In this document: positions 48,915 through 60,791 of the stretch, piece by piece | How positions within the stretch are numbered: position 1 is the first letter of the stretch | Layout of the letters: each line of letters opens with the position of its first letter | Assembly: GCA_951799445.1 (NCBI GenBank) | Contig: OX637293.1 | Location: forward strand, 20,150,001 to 20,214,000 | Reading direction: 5' to 3' | Length of the DNA: 64,000 nt | Source: Pseudisothecium myosuroides | Taxonomy: Eukaryota; Streptophyta; Bryopsida; Hypnales; Lembophyllaceae | Notes under the pieces: generated by a model | The model's database searches: none | Told to the model about the DNA's origin: nothing | Seen by the model: the letters and a program-made list of their open reading frames with translations, nothing else | Made by a program: the position numbers and the translations under genes

Positions 48915-49586
48915 TAATTTTCTTGGAGTGTACGTAGACCCCCGAGTTGGCAGACTCAACTTGGGCTGCAAATTTGCAACCGGGGTCATAGTATGTTCAG
49001 AGAAAGTTATTTTTGTACGCTTTTTAACTTGGTATTGTACACAAGGCTTTGCACTAAACCATCATTTACTTGGTCAAACGCATAGTTTGTAGACGTAAAC
49101 ATGTAGGGTAGGTCATTTACTCATCACAAATTATGAAATCAGAGATGATACCTACAGCATATGTATATCACTTCCTTGTATCTCAATTGACAGTGTTTCA
49201 GCAAACCAAATTTTTCCAACAACATGCATGCAAGGCTCTCTGATCTAAGTTACATATTGCATATTTTGAGTTTAGGGTCTAGGGTTTGCAAATCCAACAT
49301 GATTGTGGTTGTAGGGATTTCACTTGTATTTTTATAGAGCCTTCGAAATGAAACAGAGTTTATATACAGATGAATGGAATATTTATATACGGAGTATGTC
49401 TTTAAACAACTATTTTACTAAATAGAAATAAAATAAAATCAGTACTCGCGGAACGATGCAGAGTTTTCTTATGGCTCTTCTCAAAGTGACCCAACCACCG
49501 AGAATCCTCCTTAGTTTTCTCCTGTGACGCCAGTCCTGTCTCTTCAGTTCAGCATCATCTGCTGGCTCTTCAGCTTAGCATCAAAG
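48915..49586. other. 3' flank of the ABCA gene
   Basis: This stretch should contain the ABCA 3' UTR and poly(A) site. T-rich and TGTA words follow the stop codon, but a canonical AATAAA appears only near 44877 (intronic) and 49378 (AATAAA-like context), so the cleavage site cannot be fixed. No further gene is visible. Confidence 0.45.
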
Positions 49587-49735
49587 CGACACGAACGCCG
49601 AGACTATCCTCACCAATTACAACTGGCTGAACACGAACGCCGAGAATCCCCACCAATTAAAACTGGCTTCTCTCGCGATTTCTTCTTCTCTCGGGATTTC
49701 TTCTCCTCTCCGGATTTCTTCTCCTCCCGGAATAC
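49587..49735. repeat. Short tandem repeats, 42-bp and ~18-bp units
   Basis: 'acacgaacgccgaga' plus 'caccaatta-aactggct' occurs at 49589 and 49631. Next to it the word 'ctctcgcgatttcttctt' and two variants follow head to tail (49672-49725). An 80-codon frame crosses both and encodes RDFF-type repeats; it is not supported as a gene. Confidence 0.65.
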
Positions 49736-49995
49736 TCCTATTTCATCAAACATGAATCAGTCTTGACAAGAAAAATCATCATAATTATCTAGTTTATCTA
49801 TCCCAAAATGTTAGAACACAAGCAAATATCGAAATTCATTTGGATTAAAATAGGATCATTTAAAACTAAGCATGAACCCAAAATAACTCATTGCAAAATA
49901 TTCAACACTAGGACATCCAAATTTGATCACAAATTTGAAAAATCTATCATTTTGAACTTTGGGCTCTCATGAGTTTCCTATATGGTATTTACATA

Positions 49996-50076
49996 CTACC
50001 TCTATTCCTGAAAAAGACCCATGTTTCCTTTGTAAAATACAAGGAAAAAACGGATTTTTTTCAGAAACAGAGGGAG
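49996..50076. mobile_element. Stowaway-type MITE, 81 bp
   Basis: The left end CTACCTCTATTCCTGAAAAA and the right end (complement CTCCCTCTGTTTCTGAAAAA) are near-identical inverted repeats of the Stowaway type (CTCCCTCCGT). They are bounded by TA (49994-49995 and 50077-50078). It has the compact size of internally deleted Tc1/mariner MITEs. Confidence 0.8.
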
Positions 50077-51606
50077 TACCATTCTTGACCAAGATATCAG
50101 ACCTCACCAACACACAAGCATGTTGATAGTCATCATGCAATACTTAAAGTAGGAGGTCTATATAGAGACCAAGTTCTAAAATCGTCATCTAACACAAAGG
50201 TACATATTGCATATCAACAGTGAACACATCAAGGTTCATGCTTTCAGCGCTCTACGTGATTCAAAATTCAAAACTGATTCCACGAAGGTCCAAAAAATAT
50301 GAAACGATTGAGTTACTTGCCGATTCCATTTGTCATTCAAAGGAAAATTGACTGAAAAATAGTTCAAGAAATAGTTCAAAAATAATTCAAAAATATATTG
50401 CAAGGTCTGTATTCTGAATCCATTGCAATTCAAAACACTAAATTCACAGGGGAAATATCTCTGTTTCCCAAATTGCCATTCCCAGTGTACTGCACATGGG
50501 TGCTAACAGGAAAATTTGTGCCACTACTTTTCAGTTACGACCACTATTTACTGATCATTTACTGATACCTAGTGCAAAATTTCATCTGAAAACTTCTGAT
50601 ATGCCTGTAACTAAAGGGAAACAAGAACAATCTCTCTGAAATTCACTAAAGCTACAAGTCATATCACAATTTCTCCCAGTCATCAAAACATACACTGTCA
50701 TGTCAATACATACACTGGAAGCGGCTACTTGGTCAGTGCTAATCTGCTCAAAACATGGGCTACTGATAACCAAATAGAATCATTCTCCATTCCGAAGCTC
50801 AGTCGTTATGGCATTTTGAAATCTGTCTAGCAAGAAATTCAAACTGCTTAGTAAAGGCCCAAAGTTAGTTGCTATTTTAGGCCACATTATGTATGCAAAA
50901 CATGGAACTGACCTGGTTTGGCCCGTCTGCTGGAAAGTCCCCTGGTCCAGGTTGGTTCGCATAATGTGTATAAAGCAAGGCCGCAATTATACCAACCCCG
51001 AGACATACTGTCAAATTCACTGTCAGCTTCACTATCAAATGCACTACCATGATGACGAGAGTAAGAATCGTTTCCAATTGTTAGAAATGACGTGCATGTA
51101 GACTGAAGAAACTAACTGATTAACAGCAACAGCAAGCTTCAGCACAAAGCGTTAGCAAAGGCAACAAAAGCACAAGAAGTGCTCAGAGCGCGATGCTCAG
51201 GGCTAAGTTTTTAGGCACGGTGGCTCACGATTTAGCAGTTTTTTTTATGCAACTTAGGTCTAGACCACTGTTTTGTCAAGGACGCGTTTCCGACTGATCT
51301 CATCCAAAGTAAGGTACAAGCACCTGAATGCGACACTTATTCAAGATCTGCACATCTTGAGGGTAGCTACAAAGTAAGGTAGAAGCACCTAAATGCAACA
51401 CTTACTCAAGATCTTCAGATCTAAAGGGTAGCCACAGAACAAAATGATATGCGTTTGTTAGGAAATAGTTTGGAAAACCAATAAAATTAGTTTCGTATTT
51501 TTTTGAGCTTGCATGAATATAATATGAATTTTCAAAAACACATGCAAACACCAAAGTAGGCGAGAAGACACCCAAAAGGGATCTATTACATATAGGGGCT
51601 TCTACC
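50077..51606. other. No gene seen; dispersed repeat
   Basis: The part at 50740-50905 ('aaccaaatagaatcattctc', 'taggccacattatgtatg') is repeated at 56140-56310. A 70-bp local duplication ('aagatct-cacatc/cagatct', 'aagtaaggtagaagcacct') lies at 51308-51432. Frames of 61-70 codons lack support. Confidence 0.5.
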
Positions 51607-51610
51607 TTAA

Positions 51611-52538
51611 CCCCTAAAGTCCCGTTGTCCCCTCGGGAGACAAAATGGATTTTGGGCAGGCTCTTGCGGTCTCAATATTTGTCATAATTTTCTGAATTTT
51701 TTTTTGTGAAGATAGAGAATCACATTAGCTTTCCAAAAATGTAAATTTTATTTCAATCGGTGACCGAAAGCAAAAGTTATGGCACAAAAACCCCAAATTT
51801 TAGTTCGGCGGGCAGAAAAAAACCCTCACAAAAACTTTAAATTAATTTTTTTTTAAATTTGTTTCATATAGATTTTATTTTTATCTACATGGGAAGCTTT
51901 GGTTCATTCCATTTGGATTTGTTATGCAAAAGTTATGGACATTCTTATTTTTCGGGCAATTAGAGCATCTTCTTGAAAAAATAACTTGTAGGGTTCATTT
52001 CTGGACCCCATTTTGACAATTTTTCAAAAAAAAAAGGTTTCACAAGGTTAAGATTTCTTGCTAGAAAAATCTCACCATTGAGATTAGTATATTTCAACTA
52101 TATCTCAGAGCTATTAATGATTTAATTTTTCCTTCAATCTTGAACCTACTTCTACTTAACAATTTTTTAATGAGAGAAAACTAAATGTTTCTTTTTTTAA
52201 TTTTTTTTCGTAGATTCTCAACTCAATTCTTCATTATATAAAATTAGAAATTCAAAATCATTAGAGCAAAAATTTTAAGTTAAGAAGGTTCAAAGCCAAA
52301 AAATGTAGTTGAGCAAGGTGCAAAAAAACTTGATTCCTTCACTTTAAATGCAAATATCTTGCAATCTACACGGTCAAAGTTTCTAAAATTTCTTCCACAC
52401 ATTCTTACACTAGTCTAGTATAAGATCCTACGGTTAAATATGCAAAAAACACATTAAATAGTTTTTTTTTGCTCTTTGCTATAGAAATGGCAATTTTGAG
52501 TGGTTTTTGATGGAAAAATGACCTTGGGACTTTAGGGG
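51611..52538 (+). mobile_element. TTAA-flanked non-autonomous element (copy E)
   Basis: This 928-bp copy has TTAA at 51607-51610 and 52539-52542 and perfectly inverted ends CCCCTAAAGTCCC and GGGACTTTAGGGG. Internal blocks match copy F in the same order and orientation ('ggaagctttggttcattcca', 'gggcaattagagcatcttct', 'cttgcaatctacacggtcaa'). It has the cleanest termini of the set. Non-coding. Confidence 0.9.
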
Positions 52539-52542
52539 TTAA

Positions 52543-55500
52543 TCACATGCAAGGCAGGTGGCTCGAGTAGGTGGAGTGAGAAGACACTCTAATGAACGCG
52601 AGATGTTAAGTAAGGTAGAGCCATCCATAATCAACCAAATAAGCAATTCTGACATGATCTGGAGTAGTGCAAGGCAAAACAAATATTTATAAAGGTGCAT
52701 CGATAGAATTGACAAGGATTGCAAAAAAATTGGTAATTTTTATTGTTTGAATTGAAATTACTATGAATTTTGGAGAGGCAAAAAGTGCTTTGAACCCATG
52801 GCTAATGTCTAGACTCTTCCAATTCTGATCATTCAAGAACTTTTTTTCCTACTTATTATTTTCTACTTTCTTTCTCGCAACTTGGGACATTTGCCATGAA
52901 CTTATTAGTTCCAAGCTTGAAAAGGAGAAAAAAAAACATTCTAAGCTTCAAAAAATTTGGTGCAGCCTTTGTAAAAAATAAGTGCACCTATAGGTTGGAT
53001 ATGGGTTATTGGTCAGAAATGGGTGGTTCAACCTTACCCCCTTTGGCGAGACGTTAAATACCCCCATTGAGTTATTTTCGAGACCTTGTGGCAAGGTGGG
53101 TGCGTTCACCAGCGCCGGGGCCTAGCTCCCGTCTTGCATTCTTGTTGACACTCCTTTCCGTCCTTTGTCCGTCTGGAATGCAGATTGCAGCCGAAAATTT
53201 TTCACGCGTCTTCTCCAAAACTCTTTGAACTTGTTGGTTAGGAAGCTTGAATCTGATCACAATGTAGGATTTAGGGTGTCATTCACCCGTATCAAAAGCA
53301 TTACAGGGGCATGCACTACTTGGAAGATTTGTCCTACCTATTGGGTGGGTTGATGTTGAAGCTCCATTGAGTTCAGGGTGTTTTTTTTAGGCCTCATGAG
53401 GCGAGACTCCAATGTCGTGGCACGGACACAGTGGTCTATATCTGGAGGGAACATCCTCCATTTCTTGCATGGTGCATTGTCAGAATGAAAACAAAACAAA
53501 ATTGATTCAGTTCATTTGTTGCTTGCCCTACAAGGGAAAAAAAACGTTATCAAAGATTGGAAAACATCTTTAGCTAAGGTAACTATACCTAATCGCATAG
53601 TTAAGTAGTTTAGCATGGTTCCCATTATTATATTAGAAAATATTGTGTGGAGCCCTATTGGTAGTGAAAAGGGGATTCTAGATACTCTTAGAGTGCATTT
53701 TTTGGACACCGTATGAATAAACTACGAATTTTCAAAGTGCTGAAAATAGGTATTCCTAAAAGCAATCATAGATTCTCATAAATAGTAGGAGTACATTTTA
53801 GGCAGGAATCTGTAATGTGCAATTTTAGGTGTAGTTACCTTAATACAGAGTTGCAATGAGTCTGATCCATGGAAAGGCTATTTATTATACACTATTGAAA
53901 ACGTGAGACGTTAAGTAGGACAAAACTTAGGACAATTTAGGCCCCCCTCCAAATGAAATTTTGTGTCCTACAGAACTTCAAAAAAAAATGTCTCAATTGC
54001 CCAACAAAATGTTGTTTGATTTGCTCCACAAAATGTTGTTTTAGTAGAACTTCAAAGAGTTGTTCAAGTGTTGCCCTTGAATTCTCTACAGGACAATATA
54101 TTATCCATTTGAAATGGGCCCACGCCGATGTGGCATGACTCACATTTACCTTATTTTTCTTCAAAAAATATTAATTATTTGTATTATAATTGAAAATACA
54201 AGCTCTTTATATACATGAGGATAGGTGGGAGGTAGAGCAACCCATATAGGATACGTAAATTAGAATTAGTAGGAGCTCAGTTGCTCATAGTTAATAGAAA
54301 GTACTATAAAAAAATTGTGTTTTTGAATGTCTTTTGTGGACGTTGCAAAAAATGCCAACATATATCTATAAAAACAAGTTGATGCTATCATTGACGTTGA
54401 CGTTTTATTTGACATCACTGAAGATAAACTGATGTTTTCTGGATCGTTCAAAAAAATATAGAGTGCCATGTCAGCAAGTAGACCCATTTTGACTATAGAT
54501 AAGTCAATGAAAATTACTATGGTCTATAATAAAATGCCGACCAAATGTGAAAATTTTAAGGGAAGGGCAGCAATGGGGCATGCTTTGCAAAAAAGGGCAA
54601 TAGATGGATGTGCACCATGGATGAAAAGAGAAGCTCTTTATATAAGTGGGGTGGCAAGAAGATTGACAACCCATATGGAATATGTAAAGCAAGAATTGTG
54701 TTCAATGTAAAATGTTTAAAATAATGTCCCCATATTTGAAACAACGTCCACATGTCTGGCGGTCAAGCTCCCATATTCAAATTATCTCATATCTTTTGTC
54801 TTATCATGGACAAACAATGAATTTTAGTATAAATACATCCTCTCTATCCTTCGTTTTCACTAACTTTCAATGAAGTAATTTCTTCATTTGGCCATAAAAA
54901 ATTCTCTTGATGGTAGATGGTAAGTTTTTGAAATTCTTGTTGAATTCAACAATTTTTTTTGTTCATTTTATTTTATATTTTATTTTCTTAAAATAATTAT
55001 TTTCTACTGACCTTGTCTTGTAGATATAGTATGCACCAATTGATGTCTCAAAAAACATCTAGACGTCTAAATTGACATTTCAAAAAGTAGTATTAAAATT
55101 TTTATAAGAGCATGAAAGTGTACTAATATGGCATGCCATGTCATCCTCACTAATTACCACGTCACTTTTCTCGCTGCCATGTCAGGTGCCACATCATGGA
55201 CGAGACAAATGAAAAAAATTCCCATGTGGCTCTTTTCACCTACGTAGTGCCGATGTGGCATCCTCATATTGCACTATGGAGACCTTGGAAGACTATATTT
55301 TCTACAATGTTAAAAAAAACAAGTTCAAATTGGGTGTATTTCTTCAAATTTTTGGACATTTTTGGCCCATCAATTATAAAAATATTTAGGTGATATCAAC
55401 ATTGATTATTTCCGTGTCAAATTGAATGCCTTATAAAGTTTTCTAAGACATAAAAAAAACTCGGGTTTCTTATAGTAAAGCTTAAAACCCTAACTCGCCG

Positions 55501-56435
55501 CCTTAAACCCTAAACCCGCCGCCATAGTTGTGTCAAAAGTGGGCCATCTCAGGCCAAGTCTACTTTGTGGGACGGATTTAACGTCCTGTTGAAAAGCAAA
55601 TTGCCGTTTAAAACAATAATTGCATCTCAATTAAGTTAATGACAGTGCCTAGCTGCTAAGAAATTCTCCCCACAGAGGTATGAAAAGCAGATCAGATAAA
55701 AGCACCAGTAGTCAATCGTTTAAGCAATTTTGGGCTAGATTGTGTGCGTAATAGGTGGTGAAAATTTATTCCCATGTAGGAATATAGGAAATATGGGAAT
55801 TGCACAATTTTCAGAATTATATTTCTAAAATTGAATTTATAGTGAATTTTGGGAACCAAAAAGTGCATTTCACTAGTAGCCACTCTTTAGAGTCTTCCAA
55901 TTTTGATAATTCAAGAACTGTTTTTCCACTCATTGCGTCATACTTTCTTATTCACTATTTTGGGACATGTGTCATGATTTTATTAGTCTCAACCTTAAAA
56001 AGGGAAAAAAAAAAAAACATTCCAAGCTTGGTTAGAAATTTGTGCCAACCTTGGTTAGGTGATACAGCATCCCTATAGATTGGATGCTGGGTGTGGTTGA
56101 GTACTAGTGCCTCTACCTTACTTGGTCAATGTTACTTTGCTCATGCAAAACATAGGCTACATAACCAAATAGAATCATTCTCCATTTCAAAGCTCAGTTG
56201 CTATGGCATTCTAAAACTCTGCTAATTTATTGCTTTCTAAATTTTGTCCAATAAGAAAATTAAACTACTTTATAAAGCCCCAAAGTTAGCTATTTTAGGC
56301 CACATTATGTATGTATTGTACACTATGGAATCAACTACAATAGTTATTTTAATTTTCTTCCTTCTTTTTCTTGGAACACATGACTAGCAGCATGCTCACT
56401 AGAGAGAGCAACCCACACCAGGCTAAGGGAACCAC
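52543..56435. other. No gene seen; dispersed repeats
   Basis: The stretch at 52745-52990 ('actcttccaattctgatcat', 'tcaagaact', 'tgggaca') is repeated at 55800-56090. The one at 56140-56310 repeats 50740-50905. A GC-richer block at 53040-53400 carries frames of about 62 codons on both strands without known motifs. Telomere-like words (aaaccctaa) occur at 55486-55522. No gene could be supported. Confidence 0.45.
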
Positions 56436-56439
56436 TTAA

Positions 56440-57271
56440 CTCCTAAGTGCCCAAGCCTTTTTAAGTGTGTTCTTCCTATAAAAAAAAAAGAACATGGGCT
56501 TATAGTTATCTCCAATGAATCAAATTGAATTTTTTCAAAATCTAATTGTGTAGATGTTTAAAGAACTTGCTTATTATAATACATACCAATTTTGAGTGCA
56601 AAATTGCATAGGAGTCGTGAGATTATAACAAGAAAAATGTACATATTTTATTTTTAGTATGATGCCACTCTCTAGAACTATTTGGAATATTTGCATACAA
56701 GAATTTTTTGGGATTGGAGGTGACATGAATAACGAAAAATTGTGTTAGCACATTAAAATGCACTTCCAAAAACCTTAAATTCAAATGAAGAGCTATCAAA
56801 TTTATTATACAATCCACCTTGCGATTGTTGAAGTGCATTTTTTTTATAAGTAGAAATTGAAAATAACTCCAAATCAATAATTGAATGTCCAAATTTTCAA
56901 AGGTGAAAATTACAAAAAAACACTTTACTCTTTCCATTGGACTAGTTTCAATGAAAATGGATAAGTACAATTTTTTAGATCTCAATTGAAGTGTAAATGG
57001 CAAGCTTTGCTTAAAGCTGGGAAATCAAGTAAAATTTGTAAGCTATATTCTTGTACAATGGTACATATATGCCTTTGAGCCAGACCCTTCAAAAATCAAA
57101 TATTTACTTTTTTCAATAAATAAAATAAAAAATTTCAATAGTTAACCTTCAAAACTATCCGTAAAATTTTTTAAAATGGTCAAAGGAATTTAACTGCCCA
57201 CACCCCCGCCCACACCAAATCGAGCTTGAAATTTTACAGCGACCATATATGGTCGGTTGGATAGTTAGGGG
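56440..57271. mobile_element. Possible divergent TTAA element (copy I), 832 bp
   Basis: TTAA (56436-56439) is followed by CTCCTAAGTGCCCAAGCC, and GTTAGGGG is followed by TTAA (57272-57275). The ends resemble those of the 0.9-kb family, but the body does not align with it. The right end carries a CCATATATGG palindrome within 'gcgaccatatatggtcgg'. Confidence 0.4.
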
Positions 57272-57275
57272 TTAA

Positions 57276-57941
57276 TATTTGCAATACCAAACTAAATGCC
57301 TATTTATACCCAAAAACTTAGACTCTAATCTATGAACACAAGTAATACCTTGTTCAAGAAATGAAACCATTGTAAGTGGGGTATCATACTTAAAACAAGG
57401 GATTTATAAGTAGGTAGTGGCCCAAGCATTTGGTGTAAATTGAAAGAGTTGTCATGGCCTATTGTGCACTTGGGCTAAATTTTTTAGGTAGAATTATTTA
57501 TAGAAGCCTTTTTTAGATTTATCCCATAGTCATAGAACCTCTTGTAGTCAATACTACCCTACATCTTTGTGTGCTATTTTGCTCAATTTCTCTCAAATTT
57601 TGGCCGTTTTTGATGATTTTTGGCATTATAGAAAAAAGAAAACAAGCTCTAGTGATACTAGCTATGTATTGATGTTTATACATATTGATCCAACATGTTT
57701 TGAGTATGTAAGCCCTCATTTTGGGCTTGCATTGGTTGTGATTTTGTGTAGCTTGTGAAATAGAAAACAGAGGTATGTGGAGCATTGATAGATAATAGGG
57801 AAGTTGTCAGGGGAATTGATGGGCTCCTACATAGAGCTAATGTTTAGGAAAAGAATTAGAGTTTTACCTGCTCCTTTTCAATATCTTTTTAAGGAATTGA
57901 GTCCTTTTTTTAAGAAATAAGATACAAATTATAGAAGCTCT
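57276..57941. other. No gene seen
   Basis: AT-rich. Two overlapping frames on opposite strands (57519-57785) have no supporting features. Confidence 0.5.
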
Positions 57942-58905
57942 ATCACAATAGAAAGAAGAGTGGTAAAGGATTGCAAATTATAGAAGATTTATTTGGAATA
58001 GCAAAAAATAATGTTTAGTGATAGTAAAGGATTTTTGTAGAATGGTGAAATTATATCTTTGAAAAAAATTTATAACGTTACCAAGTGAATATAAATTCCA
58101 AGAATTAGCAAAGGACTTTGAAGCATTACATGGCATTCCTTATGTAGTGGAAACTATATATGAATCTCACATACCAATTCTAGCACCAATAAATAGGGAT
58201 GAAGATTATTATTGTTGAAAATCTTCCACTCTACATTGTTGCAAAGCATTGTTGATACAAATTGCATTTTATGGGACTATGAATTCAAATGGGCTGGAAG
58301 CATGAGTAATTGCACAGGTTTTGATCTTACAAAAGTGGATAGAAAATATATTGAGGGAAAATTAATATCTTATAAGTTAATTGGAAATGCCGCTCATTTT
58401 ATAAGGCCATGGATTTATTGTACTTTCAATGGAGGGGGGATGTTTATCTTCCGCATATAAAGCGCACTGGAACTTCATTCAAAATTCTACTCAAATATGT
58501 GTTGAATAAGCTGTTTGAATTTTAAAGTGCAATTAGAGGATCATTATGAAGCGTATGAAATTTCCTTTGAAATTTGTGCTAGATGTGGTTGCAACTTGTA
58601 TTATTTTACATAATATTTTCATTCTCTTAGTGGATATGTTTGATTGGAAATGAATCAAAGTTGAAGAAGGTTTGAAAAGAAGAGTAATTGAAGGACATAT
58701 AGTTGCTGAACAAGAATAGACAGGAGAAAAAATTATATTTACCAAAGTGAGAAGGAAGATAGGAATTGGAAGAGAAGGAATGATTACAATTGCAGAAGAG
58801 GATTATGGAGAAGTTAAAACCTTTTTTTGATAAAAAAAGATGAAAAAAATTTAATTTTACTTCAAGACGCAACTGATTTACATTTATCCATAGCCAAAGC
58901 ACTAT
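57942..58905 (+). pseudogene. PIF/Harbinger (DDE_Tnp_4) transposase relic
   Basis: Conceptual reading with frame shifts gives the family order. An N-terminal 'FCRMVKL-like' helix segment comes first (58030-58080). Next are FQELAKDFEALHGIPYVVE and SHIPILAP (58095-58190). Then come FHSTLLQSIVDTNC and WAGSMSN (58220-58320), YKLIGNAAH and RPWIYC (58370-58420), NFIQNSTQICVE (58473-58505), and LDVVATCIILHNI (58580-58620), with an acidic tail to about 58890. At least five stops interrupt it. Catalytic positions are lost: the expected IDGSH reads IYESH, and the aspartates of the GS-HD and LIGD motifs read as asparagine. So it is dead. Family members cut DNA and leave a 3-bp TWA duplication; element ends were not located. 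Confidence 0.8.
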
Positions 58906-59611
58906 AAAAATATCACTTGCAAGAAAATTCTACAATTTCTTTTGATGATACAAATAGTGATATGATATGTAATAATTTTAGAATTTTTGTATTAAGGTTG
59001 TCATGTAAATTTCAATCATTCTAAGTAATCTTAGAAGTGAATTTGAACCTCTCAATCATGTTTGTGCTATTTTTCACTAAAAACTCTAGAAATCCTTCTA
59101 GCCTATCTGCCTTGTTTTTTTCCACATGTTTGAATACATTTTTTAAGCATAAGTGACTTATAAACACTCTTTTAAGCACTTACTAGAATTTAGTTATTTA
59201 TGCTTCCTTTTGTTCCATTCCACAAGTTCATTTGTTCAAACCATTTAAAATGCTCATGGCGGTCATTGCCAAGAACATCATCATGTTGCTTATCATTTTT
59301 ATATTGGATGAGAATACCTCTGTATTTCTTTTTCTTAGTTGTAGCAGTTCAAGAACATCCTCAAAAGTGATGCTACCATACAAGTTTCAACCTTCAATCA
59401 TCCATTTTGACCTTTAAAAATTACATTCACTGCATTTTTGAATGATTAGTAAATAAGATATATACTTCAAAGACATTAGAAAAGTGAAAAAATATGAAAA
59501 GAATATTCTAAAGGCCTCGTATTAGCAATGAAAATAAAATTTGAGCACATACAACCACACTGAAAAAGTCAAATAAGAATGAAATTGATGTATTATTGTT
59601 ACATTAGATAG
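58906..59611. other. No gene seen
   Basis: AT-rich sequence downstream of the dead transposase. One 61-codon frame (59232-59417) has no recognisable feature. Confidence 0.5.
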
Positions 59612-59700
59612 TGGGATGGATGTTAACTTAGGTGGATGGATCTCAAGTACTATGTTGTAGACAAGAGAACTATGGTTCAAACCCGACAGGTAGCATGCTT
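59612..59700 (+). other. Possible tRNA-derived SINE head (pol III boxes)
   Basis: An A-box-like word TAACTTAGGTG at 59624-59634 (one mismatch to TRGYNNARNNG) is followed 50 bp later by GGTTCAAACCC at 59674-59684, a full B-box match. The T-arm stem and an acceptor stem do not form, so it is not a tRNA gene. A SINE head is the best explanation. The tail could not be delimited. Confidence 0.35.
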
Positions 59701-59937
59701 TTATCCAACTTGTGATTAAAGCATATAGTAGATTTAATGAAGGGGGGAATAAGGGGAGCCTCTTTATCCGGTCAAGCGAAAATAATAGTACCAAAAGGCT
59801 TCTTGCTTTCATACAAACGCTTTTGTCTATATAGAGAAATCATTAATATTCAATATACCTAAATATTAGAGCTTTTATCTATAAAGGATATGAATTTAAG
59901 TGCATACCTTTTTTTTTGGCAGCTTTTGAAAATTAAA

Positions 59938-60314
59938 TGTCGTTTGGAAGAATTCTAATACAATTAATGATAGTCTTGCCAAACTATCAAAGATACAAGA
60001 ATTAGAAAACATTAAATACAACAATATATAAAAATGCCTCTTACAGAAGTATGTTGCACTAGATTGACAACTAAAAAAGATACAAGATAAGACAATATTG
60101 AAGGATTGCTCCTAAGCTACTATTGGTAAGAGTGAAGAATCCTTCAACCTTGCCTCCTATTTATACTAAAGGTTGAAGCCCTTGGGAGAACTTCTACAAT
60201 TTTGTGGAAGCTTCTAGAATACTATACAAGTTTCTGGAAAACTATAGAAGCTTCTAGATGATACTTGAATACTATCAAGATCTCTAGAATGTTCTGGATT
60301 GTCTGTGATATTCA
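59938..60314 (-). mobile_element. Solo-LTR-like segment, ~377 bp
   Basis: Read on the minus strand it starts TGAATATCACAGACAATCC and ends TTCTTCCAAACGACA (5'-TG ... CA-3'). It contains an upstream enhancer-like region, a TATA box and a T-rich leader, as in Ty1/copia LTRs. A purine tract (AAAGGAG) precedes the start, as expected for the 3' LTR. No partner LTR, no primer-binding site and no 5-bp target duplication were found, so the limits are approximate. Confidence 0.45.
60158..60299 (-). promoter_or_regulatory. Heat-shock-element cluster upstream of a TATA box
   Basis: On the minus strand TATAAATA (60158-60165) lies just downstream of four heat-shock-element arrays. They are GAAgcTTCtaGAA at 60207-60219 (a perfect three-unit element on the plus strand, symmetrical in logic), TTCtgGAA at 60232-60239, GAAgcTTCtaGA at 60247-60258 and GAAtgTTCtgGA at 60287-60298. 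Such spacing would bind heat-shock factor trimers. The best-known parallel is the heat-responsive copia element ONSEN of Arabidopsis. Activity is inferred. Confidence 0.6.
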
Positions 60315-60787
60315 ACTCCTTTAGCCTTTACTAAACCTCTACTTTCTTTCTTAATAACAATCTTCGACTGTCCTTCCTTGTTTACTTCTAGCAATACAAT
60401 CTTTCTAATATTTCTAAAAACTTCAAATTGTGAGCAAAATTGAGATTCTAAAAAATTGTAGAAATGTCACAAATGTTGATCATGTGAAGAAATTTGAGGT
60501 GGGGTTGATATCCAAGTTCCTACAATTTGGTGTTAGTTTGTTACTATATGACAATCTAATAGATGGAGATTGGAATAAGTTATTGTCTATATTTTGAAAT
60601 GCACTTAATTTCAATGATGGACCATAGGTATGAAATTGAAAAATAGAAAAAGAGCCCTTCATCCGAGCTTAATTCTAGGTATAAATCTAAGGCTTACTTG
60701 ACTCGACATTGTAAGGGCTTTCTCCTTCCATTGCAAGATATATTAAAAAAATTGAGAACACTACAACAGTCACAATACACAACCAAA
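60315..60787. other. No gene seen
   Basis: This would be the internal part of an LTR element if 59938-60314 is its 3' LTR, but the minus-strand frames here (for example 60480-60662) do not show reverse transcriptase or RNase H motifs. Confidence 0.4.
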
Positions 60788-60791
60788 TTAA

